Part shown: one piece after another, positions 17,352 through 27,006 of the stretch
How the letters are laid out: each line of letters starts with the position of its first letter
How positions within the stretch are numbered: the first letter of the stretch is position 1
Assembly: GCF_009498295.1 (NCBI RefSeq)
Contig: NZ_CP040813.1
Span: forward strand, 2,673,001-2,737,000
Length of the DNA stretch: 64,000 nucleotides
Reading direction: 5' to 3'
Source of the DNA: Oceanihabitans sp. IOP_32
Lineage (GTDB): Bacteria; Bacteroidota; Bacteroidia; Flavobacteriales; Flavobacteriaceae
Notes under the pieces: model-generated
Seen by the model: only the letters and a program-made list of their open reading frames with translations
The model's database searches: none
Told to the model about the DNA's origin: nothing
Position numbers and translations under genes: made by a program

Positions 17352-17978
17352 TTATTCAGCATTAACTTGGTCCAATGTTTTCTCAATATTTTTTATATAC
17401 TTGCCATAGAGATGATTTGTCCACCAGTTTGTAATATACATAATTAAAATTGAGATTAATAAATAGCCAACTATATATAATATTAAGTGATTTGAACTAA
17501 TATTAAAAGTGATAATATCATATAACAACGATTCCTCAAATTTAGCTTTCCCTGTAAAAACTACGAAAGCCAAAAGTGGTAATATTAAACTTCCAGATAC
17601 TATGGCCGTTTTGTAAACTTCTAATGTTAAATTAAGTTCGTGAATTATATTTATTAGAACCTGTTTAGAGTTTGTTGATATATCTGAATTACGTTTAAGG
17701 AAAACACTCATTTTTAATAAATAAGTAACAGTAATCAATGTAATTATAAATAATAATACGAAATATAAGCCTTTTGCAATTTCATTTATTTTCAAAAAAC
17801 TCGGAATAATAAATAAACAAATAAAAACTAAGATTTGGGTTAAAATTTCATTTCTTAAGTTCCGTCTCACTTTTTGAAGTGGTAATTGAGTTGTTTTTAA
17901 TTCTTTAATGTTCTGTGGAATTGTCTGGTCATCCATAATGTCAGATTCCATTTTACTTTTTATATTATCTAAATTCAT
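17352..17978 (-). CDS. Cassette C3: membrane protein, possible anti-sigma partner
   Basis: This 208-residue protein has a soluble N-terminus of about 40 residues (MNLDNIKSKMESDIMDDQTI) and four predicted helices: IFVCLFIIPSFL-type at about 50-67, LYFVLLFIITLITVTYLL, GSLILPLLAFVVF and LILYIVGYLLISILIMYI. No family recognised. It overlaps the ECF sigma factor by 14 bp. An N-terminal cytoplasmic segment and position after an ECF gene fit an anti-sigma factor, but no ZAS or FecR motif is visible, so this is inference. Confidence 0.7.
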   Translation of the reverse strand: MNLDNIKSKMESDIMDDQTIPQNIKELKTTQLPLQKVRRNLRNEILTQILVFICLFIIPSFLKINEIAKGLYFVLLFIITLITVTYLLKMSVFLKRNSDISTNSKQVLINIIHELNLTLEVYKTAIVSGSLILPLLAFVVFTGKAKFEESLLYDIITFNISSNHLILYIVGYLLISILIMYITNWWTNHLYGKYIKNIEKTLDQVNAE

Positions 17979-18474
17979 ATCCTTGATTTTTTACGATTTC
18001 TTGTAATTTACTTTTTGTTCTATTTATTTTGACACGAACATTTACTTCAGAAAGCCCTAAATTCTCAGCTATTTCTTGACCTGAAAACCCTTCAATATAT
18101 TGAAGTATTAACGCTTTTTCAATTTTGTTCAACTTCTTTACAGCTTTATAAAAATGAACTAATTGCTGGTCTTTTTCAGTATTATAACCTTCAGGCTCAA
18201 TTGGTTCAATTTTTATTGATGTGTATTTATCAGGTTTCCGTTTCTCTTTTTTAAAGAATACAATTGCTGTGTTTAAAGCTACTCTATACATCCACGAAGA
18301 AAACTCACTATTCCCTTTAAAAGAATTTAAGGACTTCCATAATTGTAAAATGATTTCTTGAAATAAATCCTGCTGGTCCTCAAGTTGATCAAAGTACATT
18401 CTGGAAACTTTGTATAGAATACCTTTGTGTTGATGGATTAAATCTAAAAACTCCTGTTCTGTTATTTTCATCAA
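17965..18474 (-). CDS. Cassette C3: ECF-type RNA polymerase sigma factor
   Basis: The 169-residue protein has sigma-70 region 2 (DQLEDQQDLFQEIILQLWKS, then SSWMYRVALNTAIVFFKKEK) and region 4 (LILQYIEGFSGQEIAENLGL, SEVNVRVKINRTKSKL). There is no region 1 or 3, as in ECF factors. It would direct RNA polymerase to a dedicated promoter set. It lies between a TraB/GumN gene and an overlapping membrane-protein gene, so the three are probably one operon. A sigma factor carried as cassette cargo is unusual. Confidence 0.9.
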   Translation of the reverse strand: MMKITEQEFLDLIHQHKGILYKVSRMYFDQLEDQQDLFQEIILQLWKSLNSFKGNSEFSSWMYRVALNTAIVFFKKEKRKPDKYTSIKIEPIEPEGYNTEKDQQLVHFYKAVKKLNKIEKALILQYIEGFSGQEIAENLGLSEVNVRVKINRTKSKLQEIVKNQGYEFR

Positions 18475-18485
18475 TAAAATTCTAT

Positions 18486-19349
18486 TTAAAAAACTGGCGT
18501 TACTGTATAGCCCTTTTCTCTTAAAAGATGGATAATACCATAGTCATTTACTAAGTGTGCTGCACCTATTGCAAAAAGATTACTTCTCTCTTTCATCATA
18601 ACTGGCATCTTTTTAACCCAACTTTTATTTCTATCTATTTGCATTATTTTTGTGGCATTTTCATCCATATATTGCTCTTTAGAAATTAAATTAACAGTTT
18701 TGGTAATTTCTTCTTTATTGTAAAACAAAATAGCATCATTGAAATCCTTTTTGTAAGAATCGAATAGCATAAGCTGTTCAAGAGCAAATTCTGTTGGATA
18801 GGCGTTTTTTATAATCTCAATTTGTTCCGAGACTTTTTCTAAACTGAATATCGGTTTTTCGCTTTGAGTTGCTAATAACGTGATTTCATTTTCTAAATAT
18901 TTGAATGTAGTGCAAGGCAACATTTTAGATATTAAAATAGAATTTAAAACTGAAAGACCATACGAATCAAAATTTTTTAAATCTACACCTGTGACCTTCG
19001 TAACAAGCTCATTTAATTCATTGTATTTTTCAACCGATATTTCATCCGATATTTTTTTCGGATTACTCATTGATTCTTGAAGTTCCTGCATCTCCTTTGG
19101 GTCGGATAAATTGACTTCTAATACTAATGCGTCAACGTTTTGAAGTGTTTTAATTACTTTTTCAGGAATTTTGAAGTCATTTTCACACATTATGTGTAGA
19201 GTTCCAAATAAATAGGAAGGTTCATTTAAGTCTGCGTGTTCTACTTTCCATAAAACAGAATTCTCCTGTTTTATTTTTTCTTGTGCTTTTGAAAAATTGA
19301 TAAATAAGACGATTGCAAAGAATGCAGTAATAAATTTTGAATGTTTCAT
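18486..19349 (-). CDS. Cassette C3: TraB/GumN family protein
   Basis: 287 residues with signal peptide MKHSKFITAFFAIVLFINFSKAQ. TraB/GumN hallmarks are LFGTLHIMC (GTxH) near the N-terminus and LFAIGAAHLVNDYGIIHLLREKG at the C-terminus, which carry the putative metal-binding histidines of this Tiki-like protease superfamily. The protein is exported. It is the first gene of cassette C3. The 122 bp between start and site R3 is a longer leader than in most cassettes and could hold a promoter, but I saw no clear TAnnTTTG. Confidence 0.85.
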   Translation of the reverse strand: MKHSKFITAFFAIVLFINFSKAQEKIKQENSVLWKVEHADLNEPSYLFGTLHIMCENDFKIPEKVIKTLQNVDALVLEVNLSDPKEMQELQESMSNPKKISDEISVEKYNELNELVTKVTGVDLKNFDSYGLSVLNSILISKMLPCTTFKYLENEITLLATQSEKPIFSLEKVSEQIEIIKNAYPTEFALEQLMLFDSYKKDFNDAILFYNKEEITKTVNLISKEQYMDENATKIMQIDRNKSWVKKMPVMMKERSNLFAIGAAHLVNDYGIIHLLREKGYTVTPVF

Positions 19350-19471
19350 TTTTATGTTTTTTTAGAATTCGCTTGGTAAGTATTGGAATCTAAAATTTGT
19401 TACAAAAAAATAAAAATTGCTCTTAATTGTAGAAGTATTTGAATGTGGTCTTATTTTTTTTCCATTGCCCA

Positions 19472-19596
19472 CAACGGTCTCGTATAAGAATAGTAGCGGA
19501 TTTTTACGCACTTACTTTTCAGTTTAACGTAGACTTTTTTTTATTTACTTACTTTCGTTTTAGCGATTAAACCGCTATTATTTTTATACATTGTTG
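19472..19596. repeat. R3, attC-like cassette site (type Ra)
   Basis: 125 bp. CAACGGTCTCGTATAAGAAT...TTTTTATACATTGTTG; inner stem AGTAGCGGAT / AAACCGCTAT. Edge of C3: TGGGCA after IS91-B pairs with TGCCCA before CAAC. Confidence 0.85.
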
Positions 19597-19607
19597 CCAC
19601 CAGTACT

Positions 19608-21617
19608 TTATTCAGCAACTCTATCAATGATAGATTCAGACCATTCCAATTTAGTTATCTGCTTAACTAATTCATCTATTTTGCCATCTATTAATTCTGG
19701 TGTCTTGCAAATTTTCTCTGAAAAATATCTTGCAGTTAATGGCTTACTATCGCTACTATATAAGTCTTTAGCTTCTGCCTTAATTTCGTCATAATTTTCT
19801 ATTGTTTTATGAAACTCCTCCTCAAAATCTTGTTCCCAAATAGAATAGTTTGAATTTATACTTGTTGGTGGAAAAAAGAATAAATCCTTTGTTGTTTCGT
19901 GTCCAAGCATTTGAAGAATCTCTTTATTCCTTTTGGATTTGTTAATAGCATTTTTTCGATAATCACCTGTTAATTCTTCAACAGGATTGGTTGGTTTGTC
20001 TCCATCAAAAATCACATAGCAAGGAATTCTAAACTCATTAAACATTAGTAATAAATATGAAATTGTATCAACTGAACCAGCATTTATGAGTGAAATACGA
20101 TTCGTATCAATATCAAAACCTTTTGTTTTAAAATAATTAGGCAATGAATATTTCTCAGTTTCTCCTTCAATTAAGATTATTTTCTTTGCGAAAAAACCTT
20201 CATTTTTTGTTTCATCAATAAGATGATGAAATCTGTGTCTAATACTTAATTCATCAATTTCAATTCCGTAAATGTTATAATAATGATTTATGATTTGTTG
20301 AACACTTAATTCGTGAGAAACTGTTTTGGGATTTTCTTCGGAAGACTTTCTAAATAGTCTTATTTGGTCAAAATTGTCTACTGATATAAACAGACTATCG
20401 TGCGTTGTATAAACTACTTGGTCATTTCCCTCTGAAATTTCTTTTAAAAGGTTGTAAGTAGCTCTTTTTAATGGTGGATGTAAATATATTTCAGGTTCTT
20501 CAATACCGATAATGATATTACTTTCATTAGTTTTCTTTCCAAAATCGAATGTATTGTAAGTTCTTAATAATGAAAATAGTGCTAGTCTTTGAATTCCGTG
20601 TCCTTTTTCTGTAAGTTCTGAATCATAGCCATCATTGGCGAATACTTTCGGTTGGGGAAAAACTACGTCTTGGATCTCTGGCGAACCAAATTTTAATTCA
20701 AGCGAACAGCCAATATCAAAACCTATATTGTCGTTAAGGGCTTTATTTATTCTTTCAATTTTCGATTCTCCTTCCTCTGTCGTGTCAATTTTTTCAATTA
20801 ACTCTTTTACTAGAGCATCAGTCTTTGTTTTAAATTCTTGTTTGATTTCTGTCGAAACTGAACTTGAAAGCCAATTAATTAATTCACCTAAAGCACTTGT
20901 TTTAGTTACTTTTAAGTCTTCTGATAAATTTTTGATTGCTGGTATATAAAAGAATTTTGGAAGATTAGCTTTTAACTTACTTTTCCATCCTAAAACTTTC
21001 TCGCCTCCAGTTATTTGTTCTTTAGGAATTTCATCATAACGCTCTTCATTTAATTGAATTAGTTTATTCAGAAATTCTTCTTGTGTTGGTTCTTCTTCAC
21101 TTTCAAAGAGTGTTTTGAAGTCAAAATCACCAATCTTTAAGTCCGATTTCCACCATTTTTTTAAGTTGGCTTTTGTTGGCTTTTTGTCCGCAACTGTCCA
21201 AAGATACTCTTCTGTAGGGATTTGCTTTGTTCCGTGTTTTGATTCTATATAATCAATATCTTCAATTGTGGCATCTTTTAACTCAACTCCTTCTTCCTTT
21301 GAAATTGCTTCAATATATTGAGTTATTGTCAATTCGCCTTGGTCGTCTAAGTGTGTCTTGAATGTTGTAAGTTCATCTTCGTTCAAGTTTATAAACTTTA
21401 CTGTTATGACTATCGGTTGTAAATAGTCATTATGATGAAAACTTTTTGTAGAAATTTTTGTCTTTGTAAAATTAAAAAACAGGTCTAACGCTTCGAGAAC
21501 ATTTGATTTGCCTACACTATTTTCTCCTATTAAAGATGTTAAGTCATTGAATGAAAATTCAATTTTTTCAAGTCCAAATGTTTTGAAATTTTGTATGCTG
21601 ATATTCTCAATTTTCAT
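19608..21617 (-). CDS. Cassette C4: OLD-family ATP-dependent nuclease
   Basis: This 669-residue protein has an N-terminal ABC/SMC-like ATPase: MKIENISIQNFKTFGLEKI, Walker A IGENSVGKSNVLEAL at about 31, and the later GIEEPEIYLHPPLKR (Walker B) and VVYTTHDSLF. A C-terminal TOPRIM nuclease domain is seen in KIILIEGETEKYSLPNYF and YVIFDGDKPTNP. This is the layout of class 1 OLD proteins and of Gabija GajA, both anti-phage nucleases. No GajB-like helicase gene is adjacent, so it is called a stand-alone OLD enzyme. It fills its cassette exactly: 11 bp from stop to R3 and 28 bp from start to R4. Confidence 0.9.
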   Translation of the reverse strand: MKIENISIQNFKTFGLEKIEFSFNDLTSLIGENSVGKSNVLEALDLFFNFTKTKISTKSFHHNDYLQPIVITVKFINLNEDELTTFKTHLDDQGELTITQYIEAISKEEGVELKDATIEDIDYIESKHGTKQIPTEEYLWTVADKKPTKANLKKWWKSDLKIGDFDFKTLFESEEEPTQEEFLNKLIQLNEERYDEIPKEQITGGEKVLGWKSKLKANLPKFFYIPAIKNLSEDLKVTKTSALGELINWLSSSVSTEIKQEFKTKTDALVKELIEKIDTTEEGESKIERINKALNDNIGFDIGCSLELKFGSPEIQDVVFPQPKVFANDGYDSELTEKGHGIQRLALFSLLRTYNTFDFGKKTNESNIIIGIEEPEIYLHPPLKRATYNLLKEISEGNDQVVYTTHDSLFISVDNFDQIRLFRKSSEENPKTVSHELSVQQIINHYYNIYGIEIDELSIRHRFHHLIDETKNEGFFAKKIILIEGETEKYSLPNYFKTKGFDIDTNRISLINAGSVDTISYLLLMFNEFRIPCYVIFDGDKPTNPVEELTGDYRKNAINKSKRNKEILQMLGHETTKDLFFFPPTSINSNYSIWEQDFEEEFHKTIENYDEIKAEAKDLYSSDSKPLTARYFSEKICKTPELIDGKIDELVKQITKLEWSESIIDRVAE

Positions 21618-21645
21618 TCAAGCGTGATTTTTTTCGTATTGGTGG

Positions 21646-21770
21646 CAACGTGTTTGTGTATGATTAGTTGCGTGTTTTGAGCACTAAAGTTAGTAAATAA
21701 ATACAGATAGAAAGTCCGCGAGGACTTTCGCAAATTGGCTAAAACCAGCAATTAATTATACACGGTGTTG
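21646..21770. repeat. R4, attC-like cassette site (type Rb)
   Basis: 125 bp. CAACGTGTTTGTGTATGATT...AATTATACACGGTGTTG, with the nested hairpin AAAGTCCGCGAGGACTTT typical of type Rb. Edge of C4: GCCACCAGTAC after R3 pairs with GTATTGGTGGC before CAAC, one mismatch in 11. Confidence 0.88.
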
Positions 21771-21854
21771 CCAACCGTTATTTATTTTAATTCAAGTTTG
21801 TCAATTCTATTTCCGATTGTAAATTGGACTACCTAATAAATTTGGTACTATTTT

Positions 21855-22694
21855 TTAAGCTACATTTTTATTGTTTTTCATTATTAATTCTGCTTCCATT
21901 TCCATTGGAGATTTATAGTCTAAAGCGGAATGAAGTCTTTTACAATTATACCATTTAATGTACTGTTCAATAACTTTGTAAGCGTCTAAATAGTAATTGA
22001 AAACATATCTATTTGTACATTCGTATTTTATTGTTTTAAATAGGCTCTCTGCAACAGCGTTATCCCAGCAGTTCCCTTTCCTGCTCATACTTTGCGTTAT
22101 TTTCTTACTAGAGTTTAAAACGCTGGTCATTTTATTCGACGCATATTGTACGCCTCTATCGGAATGAAAAATATGATTGTTAGTTATATCCCTATTCTTT
22201 CTAGCTTGTAACCAAGCTTTGTAAACGGTGTTTTCAGTATCCATATTTTCAGTCAATACCCAGGATACTATTTTTCTATCTGCTAAATCTAAAATAGTTG
22301 TAAGGTAATTCCATTGACCACCAACTTTTATGTAGGTAATGTCTGAAACCCATTTTTCGCCTAACTTTGTGCTTTTAAAGTTTCTGTTTAGCATATTGTC
22401 TGCTAGAGCAAAAGTATGATTAGAGTCGGTTGTACAAACTCTAAACTTTTTGCTTAGTACGCTCCTTAAACCCAGTGATTTCATAATTAAAGCGATATAG
22501 GACCTTGAGTAAACAATGCCCTCACGTTCCAATGATTTTTGGATACGTAAACTGCCATAAATTTGTTTGCTATCGTTAAAAATAGCTATAACCCTTGATT
22601 TTAAATGAGAAACAGAACTTTTCTGACCTTTATATTGTCCAACACGTAGCCAAGTGTAATAGCTATTTTTACTAACTCTCATGCACTTACACAT
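21855..22694 (-). CDS. IS3-family transposase OrfB (copy 2)
   Basis: 279 residues identical to copy 1, DDE triad present; expressed through -1 frameshift from OrfA. Confidence 0.93.
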   Translation of the reverse strand: MCKCMRVSKNSYYTWLRVGQYKGQKSSVSHLKSRVIAIFNDSKQIYGSLRIQKSLEREGIVYSRSYIALIMKSLGLRSVLSKKFRVCTTDSNHTFALADNMLNRNFKSTKLGEKWVSDITYIKVGGQWNYLTTILDLADRKIVSWVLTENMDTENTVYKAWLQARKNRDITNNHIFHSDRGVQYASNKMTSVLNSSKKITQSMSRKGNCWDNAVAESLFKTIKYECTNRYVFNYYLDAYKVIEQYIKWYNCKRLHSALDYKSPMEMEAELIMKNNKNVA

Positions 22695-22741
22695 CTTTTC
22701 AACAGGAAATAGACCAGTATTAAGTTTAATAAACCGGTATA

Positions 22742-23014
22742 TTACTTGTCGCTCTTGGAAAAGATGCTTACCGCCTTTTTTAATATATCACGCTCTAACT
22801 TTACATCCTTTAATTCCTTTTCTAAGGCCTTAATTTTAAGCATTTCTGATTGGCTGTTATCTTGTGAAGTTGTTGTATTAAACTCTTTGTCCCATCTATG
22901 GATGGAAGCTTGACTAACCCCAAACTCTTTCGTGAGATCCTTTACAGATTTACCTGAATTTAACAATTCTACTAAGGTTTTTTTAAAACTTTGATCATAA
23001 ACTATTCTACCCAT
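22742..23014 (-). CDS. IS3-family transposase OrfA (copy 2)
   Basis: 90 residues identical to copy 1, helix-turn-helix plus zipper. Confidence 0.93.
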   Translation of the reverse strand: MGRIVYDQSFKKTLVELLNSGKSVKDLTKEFGVSQASIHRWDKEFNTTTSQDNSQSEMLKIKALEKELKDVKLERDILKKAVSIFSKSDK

Positions 23015-23701
23015 TTTGCTAAGTTAATTTATTCACTTAAAAACGTACCAACAAAACTAGACATTCCATATTCTTTCATTTCCTTTTCCAGAATATTAAA
23101 ATCATCTTGATCTACTTTCTTTAGAATTTTTCCGTTTTTCATTAAAAAAATTTCATCACAAGTATTCGCTAAAGTTGAAAAAATATGAGATGAAATAATT
23201 ACTGTTTTCTCTAATTTTTTAAATCTTTTTATTATTTCAGTTATTATTAAATTACTTTGTATATCGATACCATTGAAAGGCTCGTCAAGAATAAATACAT
23301 TATTTTCCTGTAAAAGTATGGCAGTTAAAGCCAATTTCTTTTTCATTCCAGTCGAGTATGTTGAAGCATATTGATTTAGCGGTAAATCAAATATGTTTTT
23401 GTCCTCAATATTTGTTAGTTCCGTTTGTCTTGCATTGGCAAGTAATTGTATATACTCTTTTCCGGTAATTTTTGAGAAAAAGTATGGTTCTGTTAATAAA
23501 AGTCCTAAATGGTCTTTTAATTTAGCATAGTCGGATGAGATATTTCCTTTAAAGTTTTCAAGTCCTGAAATACATCTAAATAGAGTTGTTTTTCCTGCTC
23601 CATTTTCTCCAACAATTCCATATACTTTACCTTTTTTAAATTCTAAATCTATTGAATTTAAAACTTGTTTTTTACCATAAAACTTAGATAGTTTTTCAAT
23701 T

Positions 23702-24622
23702 TTAATCATTTAAAATGGTATTTAACTTTTTAATTGATTGGGAATAAAAGAGAGGAATAAATATTAAAAGTATTGGTGGAAACATAAAACTTATTGCAAT
23801 TAAAATTCCTTGAGACATATTCATTTCGTTCGGGAAAGACGAATATTTAGCAAAAATTATTGTCGTGAGATAAGCATAGCACAACAGAAGAAGTACAATT
23901 AAAATATCGATTTCTCTAAAGAATGAAATACTTAAAGCTATTATGATTGGTAAGCTTAAAAATGTAAAATATATTAAGCACGTTTTCGTTTTTTCTATTA
24001 AAAATTCTTTAGACGATAAATTGTAATTCCAGACAAAATATTCGTTTTCTATTTTTGAATAATATGAAAAGCAAGTTAATCCAATCAATAGCATAGAAAA
24101 AACACCAAGATTAAAATTTCCAACTGATACAGAAATATATGTTAAGAAATAAGCTATTGGAAAAACATAAAAAGTCTTTCTAAAGCCAACTGTAAATTCA
24201 AATGGTTTTTTGTTAAATGGTGTTGGTATTGTTACATTTAGATTTGTACTAAAATTGAACAGCGTGATAAATATTATAAACAAATTTAATATAGCAGAAA
24301 AGATAAATTGTTTTTGATAAATTAAATAAAGAGTAAAAGGCAAACAATAGATAAGATTTTCTGTTATTCTTAACTTTCTATACTTGTCTTTATTGAAGAT
24401 AGATTTTAAAAAATCATTTCTTTTAGGTTCACTTAATTTTGAAACGAAACTTATTGCCAATAATCCATAAGCATAATTTGCAAACTCTGTTTTTTCAAAT
24501 AGATAATTAGTCAGCAAAATAAAAATAAATGGTAAAAGTGTATATCCAATCAAAAGTGGCATTCCGAAATCAATCATTTTTCTGTTTAGCATTTTAAATT
24601 GAAGTTGGAAATATTCTTTCAT
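23702..24622 (-). CDS. Cassette C5: ABC-2 type permease-like membrane protein
   Basis: The product is 306 residues from the ATG at 24622 (MKEYFQLQFKMLNRKMIDFG). A TTG nine codons upstream is in frame but lies inside the cassette edge and is less likely. At least six to eight hydrophobic helices are seen, for example MPLLIGYTLLPFIFILLTNY, FIFSAILNLFIIFITLFNF, IYFTFLSLPIIIALSISFF and GILIAISFMFPPILLIFIPL. With the overlapping ATPase it would form an ABC exporter. The substrate is not evident; related two-gene transporters often give self-immunity or drug export. This gene itself is intact. Confidence 0.75.
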   Translation of the reverse strand: MKEYFQLQFKMLNRKMIDFGMPLLIGYTLLPFIFILLTNYLFEKTEFANYAYGLLAISFVSKLSEPKRNDFLKSIFNKDKYRKLRITENLIYCLPFTLYLIYQKQFIFSAILNLFIIFITLFNFSTNLNVTIPTPFNKKPFEFTVGFRKTFYVFPIAYFLTYISVSVGNFNLGVFSMLLIGLTCFSYYSKIENEYFVWNYNLSSKEFLIEKTKTCLIYFTFLSLPIIIALSISFFREIDILIVLLLLCYAYLTTIIFAKYSSFPNEMNMSQGILIAISFMFPPILLIFIPLFYSQSIKKLNTILND

Positions 24623-24646
24623 TCGCAATTTTTGTATAATGGTTGG

Positions 24647-24771
24647 CAACGGTTTTGTGTATGATTAGTGGCGTGTTTAAGCACCTAATTTAGCAAATAA
24701 AAACCGAATAGAAAATCCGCGAGGATTTTCGTAAGTAGGCGAGAACCAGCCATTAATTATACACGGTGTTG
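24647..24771. repeat. R5, attC-like cassette site (type Rb)
   Basis: 125 bp. CAACGGTTTTGTGTATGATT...AATTATACACGGTGTTG, nested hairpin AAAATCCGCGAGGATTTT. Edge of C5: GCCAACCGTTAT after R4 pairs with ATAATGGTTGGC before it. IS91-like copy C starts at its GTTG. Confidence 0.88.
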
Positions 24772-25692
24772 AACTAAACCTAAAGGTAGCTTCACGAGAC
24801 AGTTACATCACGATTCACTACCTTTAGGATCAAGGTTTAATCTAATACTCAATATTATGAAAAAAAAATGACACTCTCATTGAAAGAGCCATTATTTCCG
24901 TTCCAGAGTTTGCAATACTCTACCACAAACTCAAGCGCTCCGTTGAGCTCGCTGGTAAAAGCCAGAGCACACTTACCAACTATGCCCGCTGTCTAGCGCA
25001 CATCGCACTCCATTTTAACTGTAGTCCACTTGAGCTCGATGAGGAACAGATCTTAGATTATCTACACGTTTTAAAGTCACAACATAAGACCCCTTCAGAT
25101 AGTTTTTTCAAGCACACGGTTTATGGGCTTCGCTATGCTTATCGTGTCTTTGGGATGAAAGAAATGCGGGTCATACTTCCTTCTATTGAACGCCCCAAGA
25201 AGCTCCCCGTGGTATTAAACCAAAGGGAGGTAAAAAAACTGCTTCGCACTCCAAGACTGCTCAAGCACCGATTGGTACTTGCCATGCTCTATGGCTGTGG
25301 GCTCCGCAATTTTGAACTTCGCAACCTACAACGCAGGGATCTAGATTTTGACAGGAAGTTGCTGCACGTGCGCCAGGGCAAGGGGCGCAAGGATCGCTAT
25401 GTTCCCTTATCCGAGATACAGATCCGTGGCCTTAAGAAGTACCTACAGGCAGAGAATCCGGTCACTTGGTGCTTTACCGGCAATGATAGAACAGGCAGTC
25501 CGGCGCAGCTTTCCTCGCAAGGGATACAGTGGATCGTGCGTGAGGCCCGCAAGCAAAGCGGTATTACAAAGGAGATTACCGCCCATATCCTGCGCCATAG
25601 CTATGCCACCCATCTTTTGGAAATGGGTCTGGACATTATGGAATGTCTAGTTTTGTTGGTACGTTTTTAAGTGAATAAATTAACTTAGCAAA

Positions 25693-25965
25693 ATGGGTAG
25701 AATAGTTTATGATCAAAGTTTTAAAAAAACCTTAGTAGAATTGTTAAATTCAGGTAAATCTGTAAAGGATCTCACGAAAGAGTTTGGGGTTAGTCAAGCT
25801 TCCATCCATAGATGGGACAAAGAGTTTAATACAACAACTTCACAAGATAACAGCCAATCAGAAATGCTTAAAATTAAGGCCTTAGAAAAGGAATTAAAGG
25901 ATGTAAAGTTAGAGCGTGATATATTAAAAAAGGCGGTAAGCATCTTTTCCAAGAGCGACAAGTAA
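25693..25965 (+). CDS. IS3-family transposase OrfA (copy 3)
   Basis: 90 residues identical to copy 1. Confidence 0.93.
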   Translation: MGRIVYDQSFKKTLVELLNSGKSVKDLTKEFGVSQASIHRWDKEFNTTTSQDNSQSEMLKIKALEKELKDVKLERDILKKAVSIFSKSDK

Positions 25966-26012
25966 TATACCGGTTTATTAAACTTAATACTGGTCTATTT
26001 CCTGTTGAAAAG

Positions 26013-26852
26013 ATGTGTAAGTGCATGAGAGTTAGTAAAAATAGCTATTACACTTGGCTACGTGTTGGACAATATAAAGGTCAGAAAAGTTCTGTTTCTC
26101 ATTTAAAATCAAGGGTTATAGCTATTTTTAACGATAGCAAACAAATTTATGGCAGTTTACGTATCCAAAAATCATTGGAACGTGAGGGCATTGTTTACTC
26201 AAGGTCCTATATCGCTTTAATTATGAAATCACTGGGTTTAAGGAGCGTACTAAGCAAAAAGTTTAGAGTTTGTACAACCGACTCTAATCATACTTTTGCT
26301 CTAGCAGACAATATGCTAAACAGAAACTTTAAAAGCACAAAGTTAGGCGAAAAATGGGTTTCAGACATTACCTACATAAAAGTTGGTGGTCAATGGAATT
26401 ACCTTACAACTATTTTAGATTTAGCAGATAGAAAAATAGTATCCTGGGTATTGACTGAAAATATGGATACTGAAAACACCGTTTACAAAGCTTGGTTACA
26501 AGCTAGAAAGAATAGGGATATAACTAACAATCATATTTTTCATTCCGATAGAGGCGTACAATATGCGTCGAATAAAATGACCAGCGTTTTAAACTCTAGT
26601 AAGAAAATAACGCAAAGTATGAGCAGGAAAGGGAACTGCTGGGATAACGCTGTTGCAGAGAGCCTATTTAAAACAATAAAATACGAATGTACAAATAGAT
26701 ATGTTTTCAATTACTATTTAGACGCTTACAAAGTTATTGAACAGTACATTAAATGGTATAATTGTAAAAGACTTCATTCCGCTTTAGACTATAAATCTCC
26801 AATGGAAATGGAAGCAGAATTAATAATGAAAAACAATAAAAATGTAGCTTAA
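26013..26852 (+). CDS. IS3-family transposase OrfB (copy 3)
   Basis: 279 residues identical to copy 1, DDE triad present. Confidence 0.93.
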   Translation: MCKCMRVSKNSYYTWLRVGQYKGQKSSVSHLKSRVIAIFNDSKQIYGSLRIQKSLEREGIVYSRSYIALIMKSLGLRSVLSKKFRVCTTDSNHTFALADNMLNRNFKSTKLGEKWVSDITYIKVGGQWNYLTTILDLADRKIVSWVLTENMDTENTVYKAWLQARKNRDITNNHIFHSDRGVQYASNKMTSVLNSSKKITQSMSRKGNCWDNAVAESLFKTIKYECTNRYVFNYYLDAYKVIEQYIKWYNCKRLHSALDYKSPMEMEAELIMKNNKNVA

Positions 26853-27006
26853 AAAATAGTACCAAATTTATTAGGTAGTCCATTATGAGCGTGAAGGACC
26901 TCTTGGGACACGCAGATATTCAGACCACTCTTATCTACCTCCATGTGGCACAATCAGGTAGGCAAAAGCCGTTCAGTCCGCTGGATAGGCTTTATGGTCA
27001 ATAGGG

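Larger units (their letters stand above)
21825..23068 (-). mobile_element. IS3-family insertion sequence, copy 2
   Basis: 1244 bp, reverse orientation, identical ends to copy 1. It interrupts the 3' end of the ABC ATPase gene. The flanking triplets are not an exact duplication (see that gene). Confidence 0.94.
21782..23709 (-). pseudogene. Cassette C5: ABC transporter ATPase, C-terminus split by IS3 copy 2
   Basis: Residues 1-213 encode a complete ABC ATPase: Walker A GIVGENGAGKTTLFRC, signature YSTGMKKKLALTAIL, Walker B NVFILDEPFNGIDI and switch VIISSHIF. At codon ~213 (KEY) the IS3 element enters, so the present ORF ends in 12 IS-encoded residues (23029). The original last codons lie beyond the element at 21782-21824 and read TIGNRIDKLELK. 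The flanking 3-mers differ by one base (ATA / ATT on the minus strand), so the duplication has mutated. Loss of only about 13 residues may leave the ATPase active. It overlaps the permease gene by 8 bp. Confidence 0.85.
25639..26882 (+). mobile_element. IS3-family insertion sequence, copy 3
   Basis: 1244 bp, same orientation as its IS91 host. Target duplication TTA at 25636-25638 and 26883-26885; intact copies A and B read GGACATTATGAGC across the site. Confidence 0.95.
24857..27003 (+). pseudogene. IS91-associated tyrosine recombinase (copy C), split by IS3
   Basis: The frame (ATG plus nine A at 24857, first in-frame ATG 25155) runs to LEMGLDIM, then IS3 copy 3 enters with a TTA duplication. 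The remainder, MSVKDLLGHADIQTTLIYLH with the active tyrosine, lies at 26883-27003. The catalytic domain is cut before the last histidine and tyrosine, so this copy is dead. Confidence 0.88.

Noticed and set aside
21646-24771. Recombination between IS3 copies as explanation for non-identical flanks of copy 2
   Set aside because: The two flanks join to give a sensible in-frame ABC ATPase C-terminus, so a simple insertion with one mutated base is more likely.
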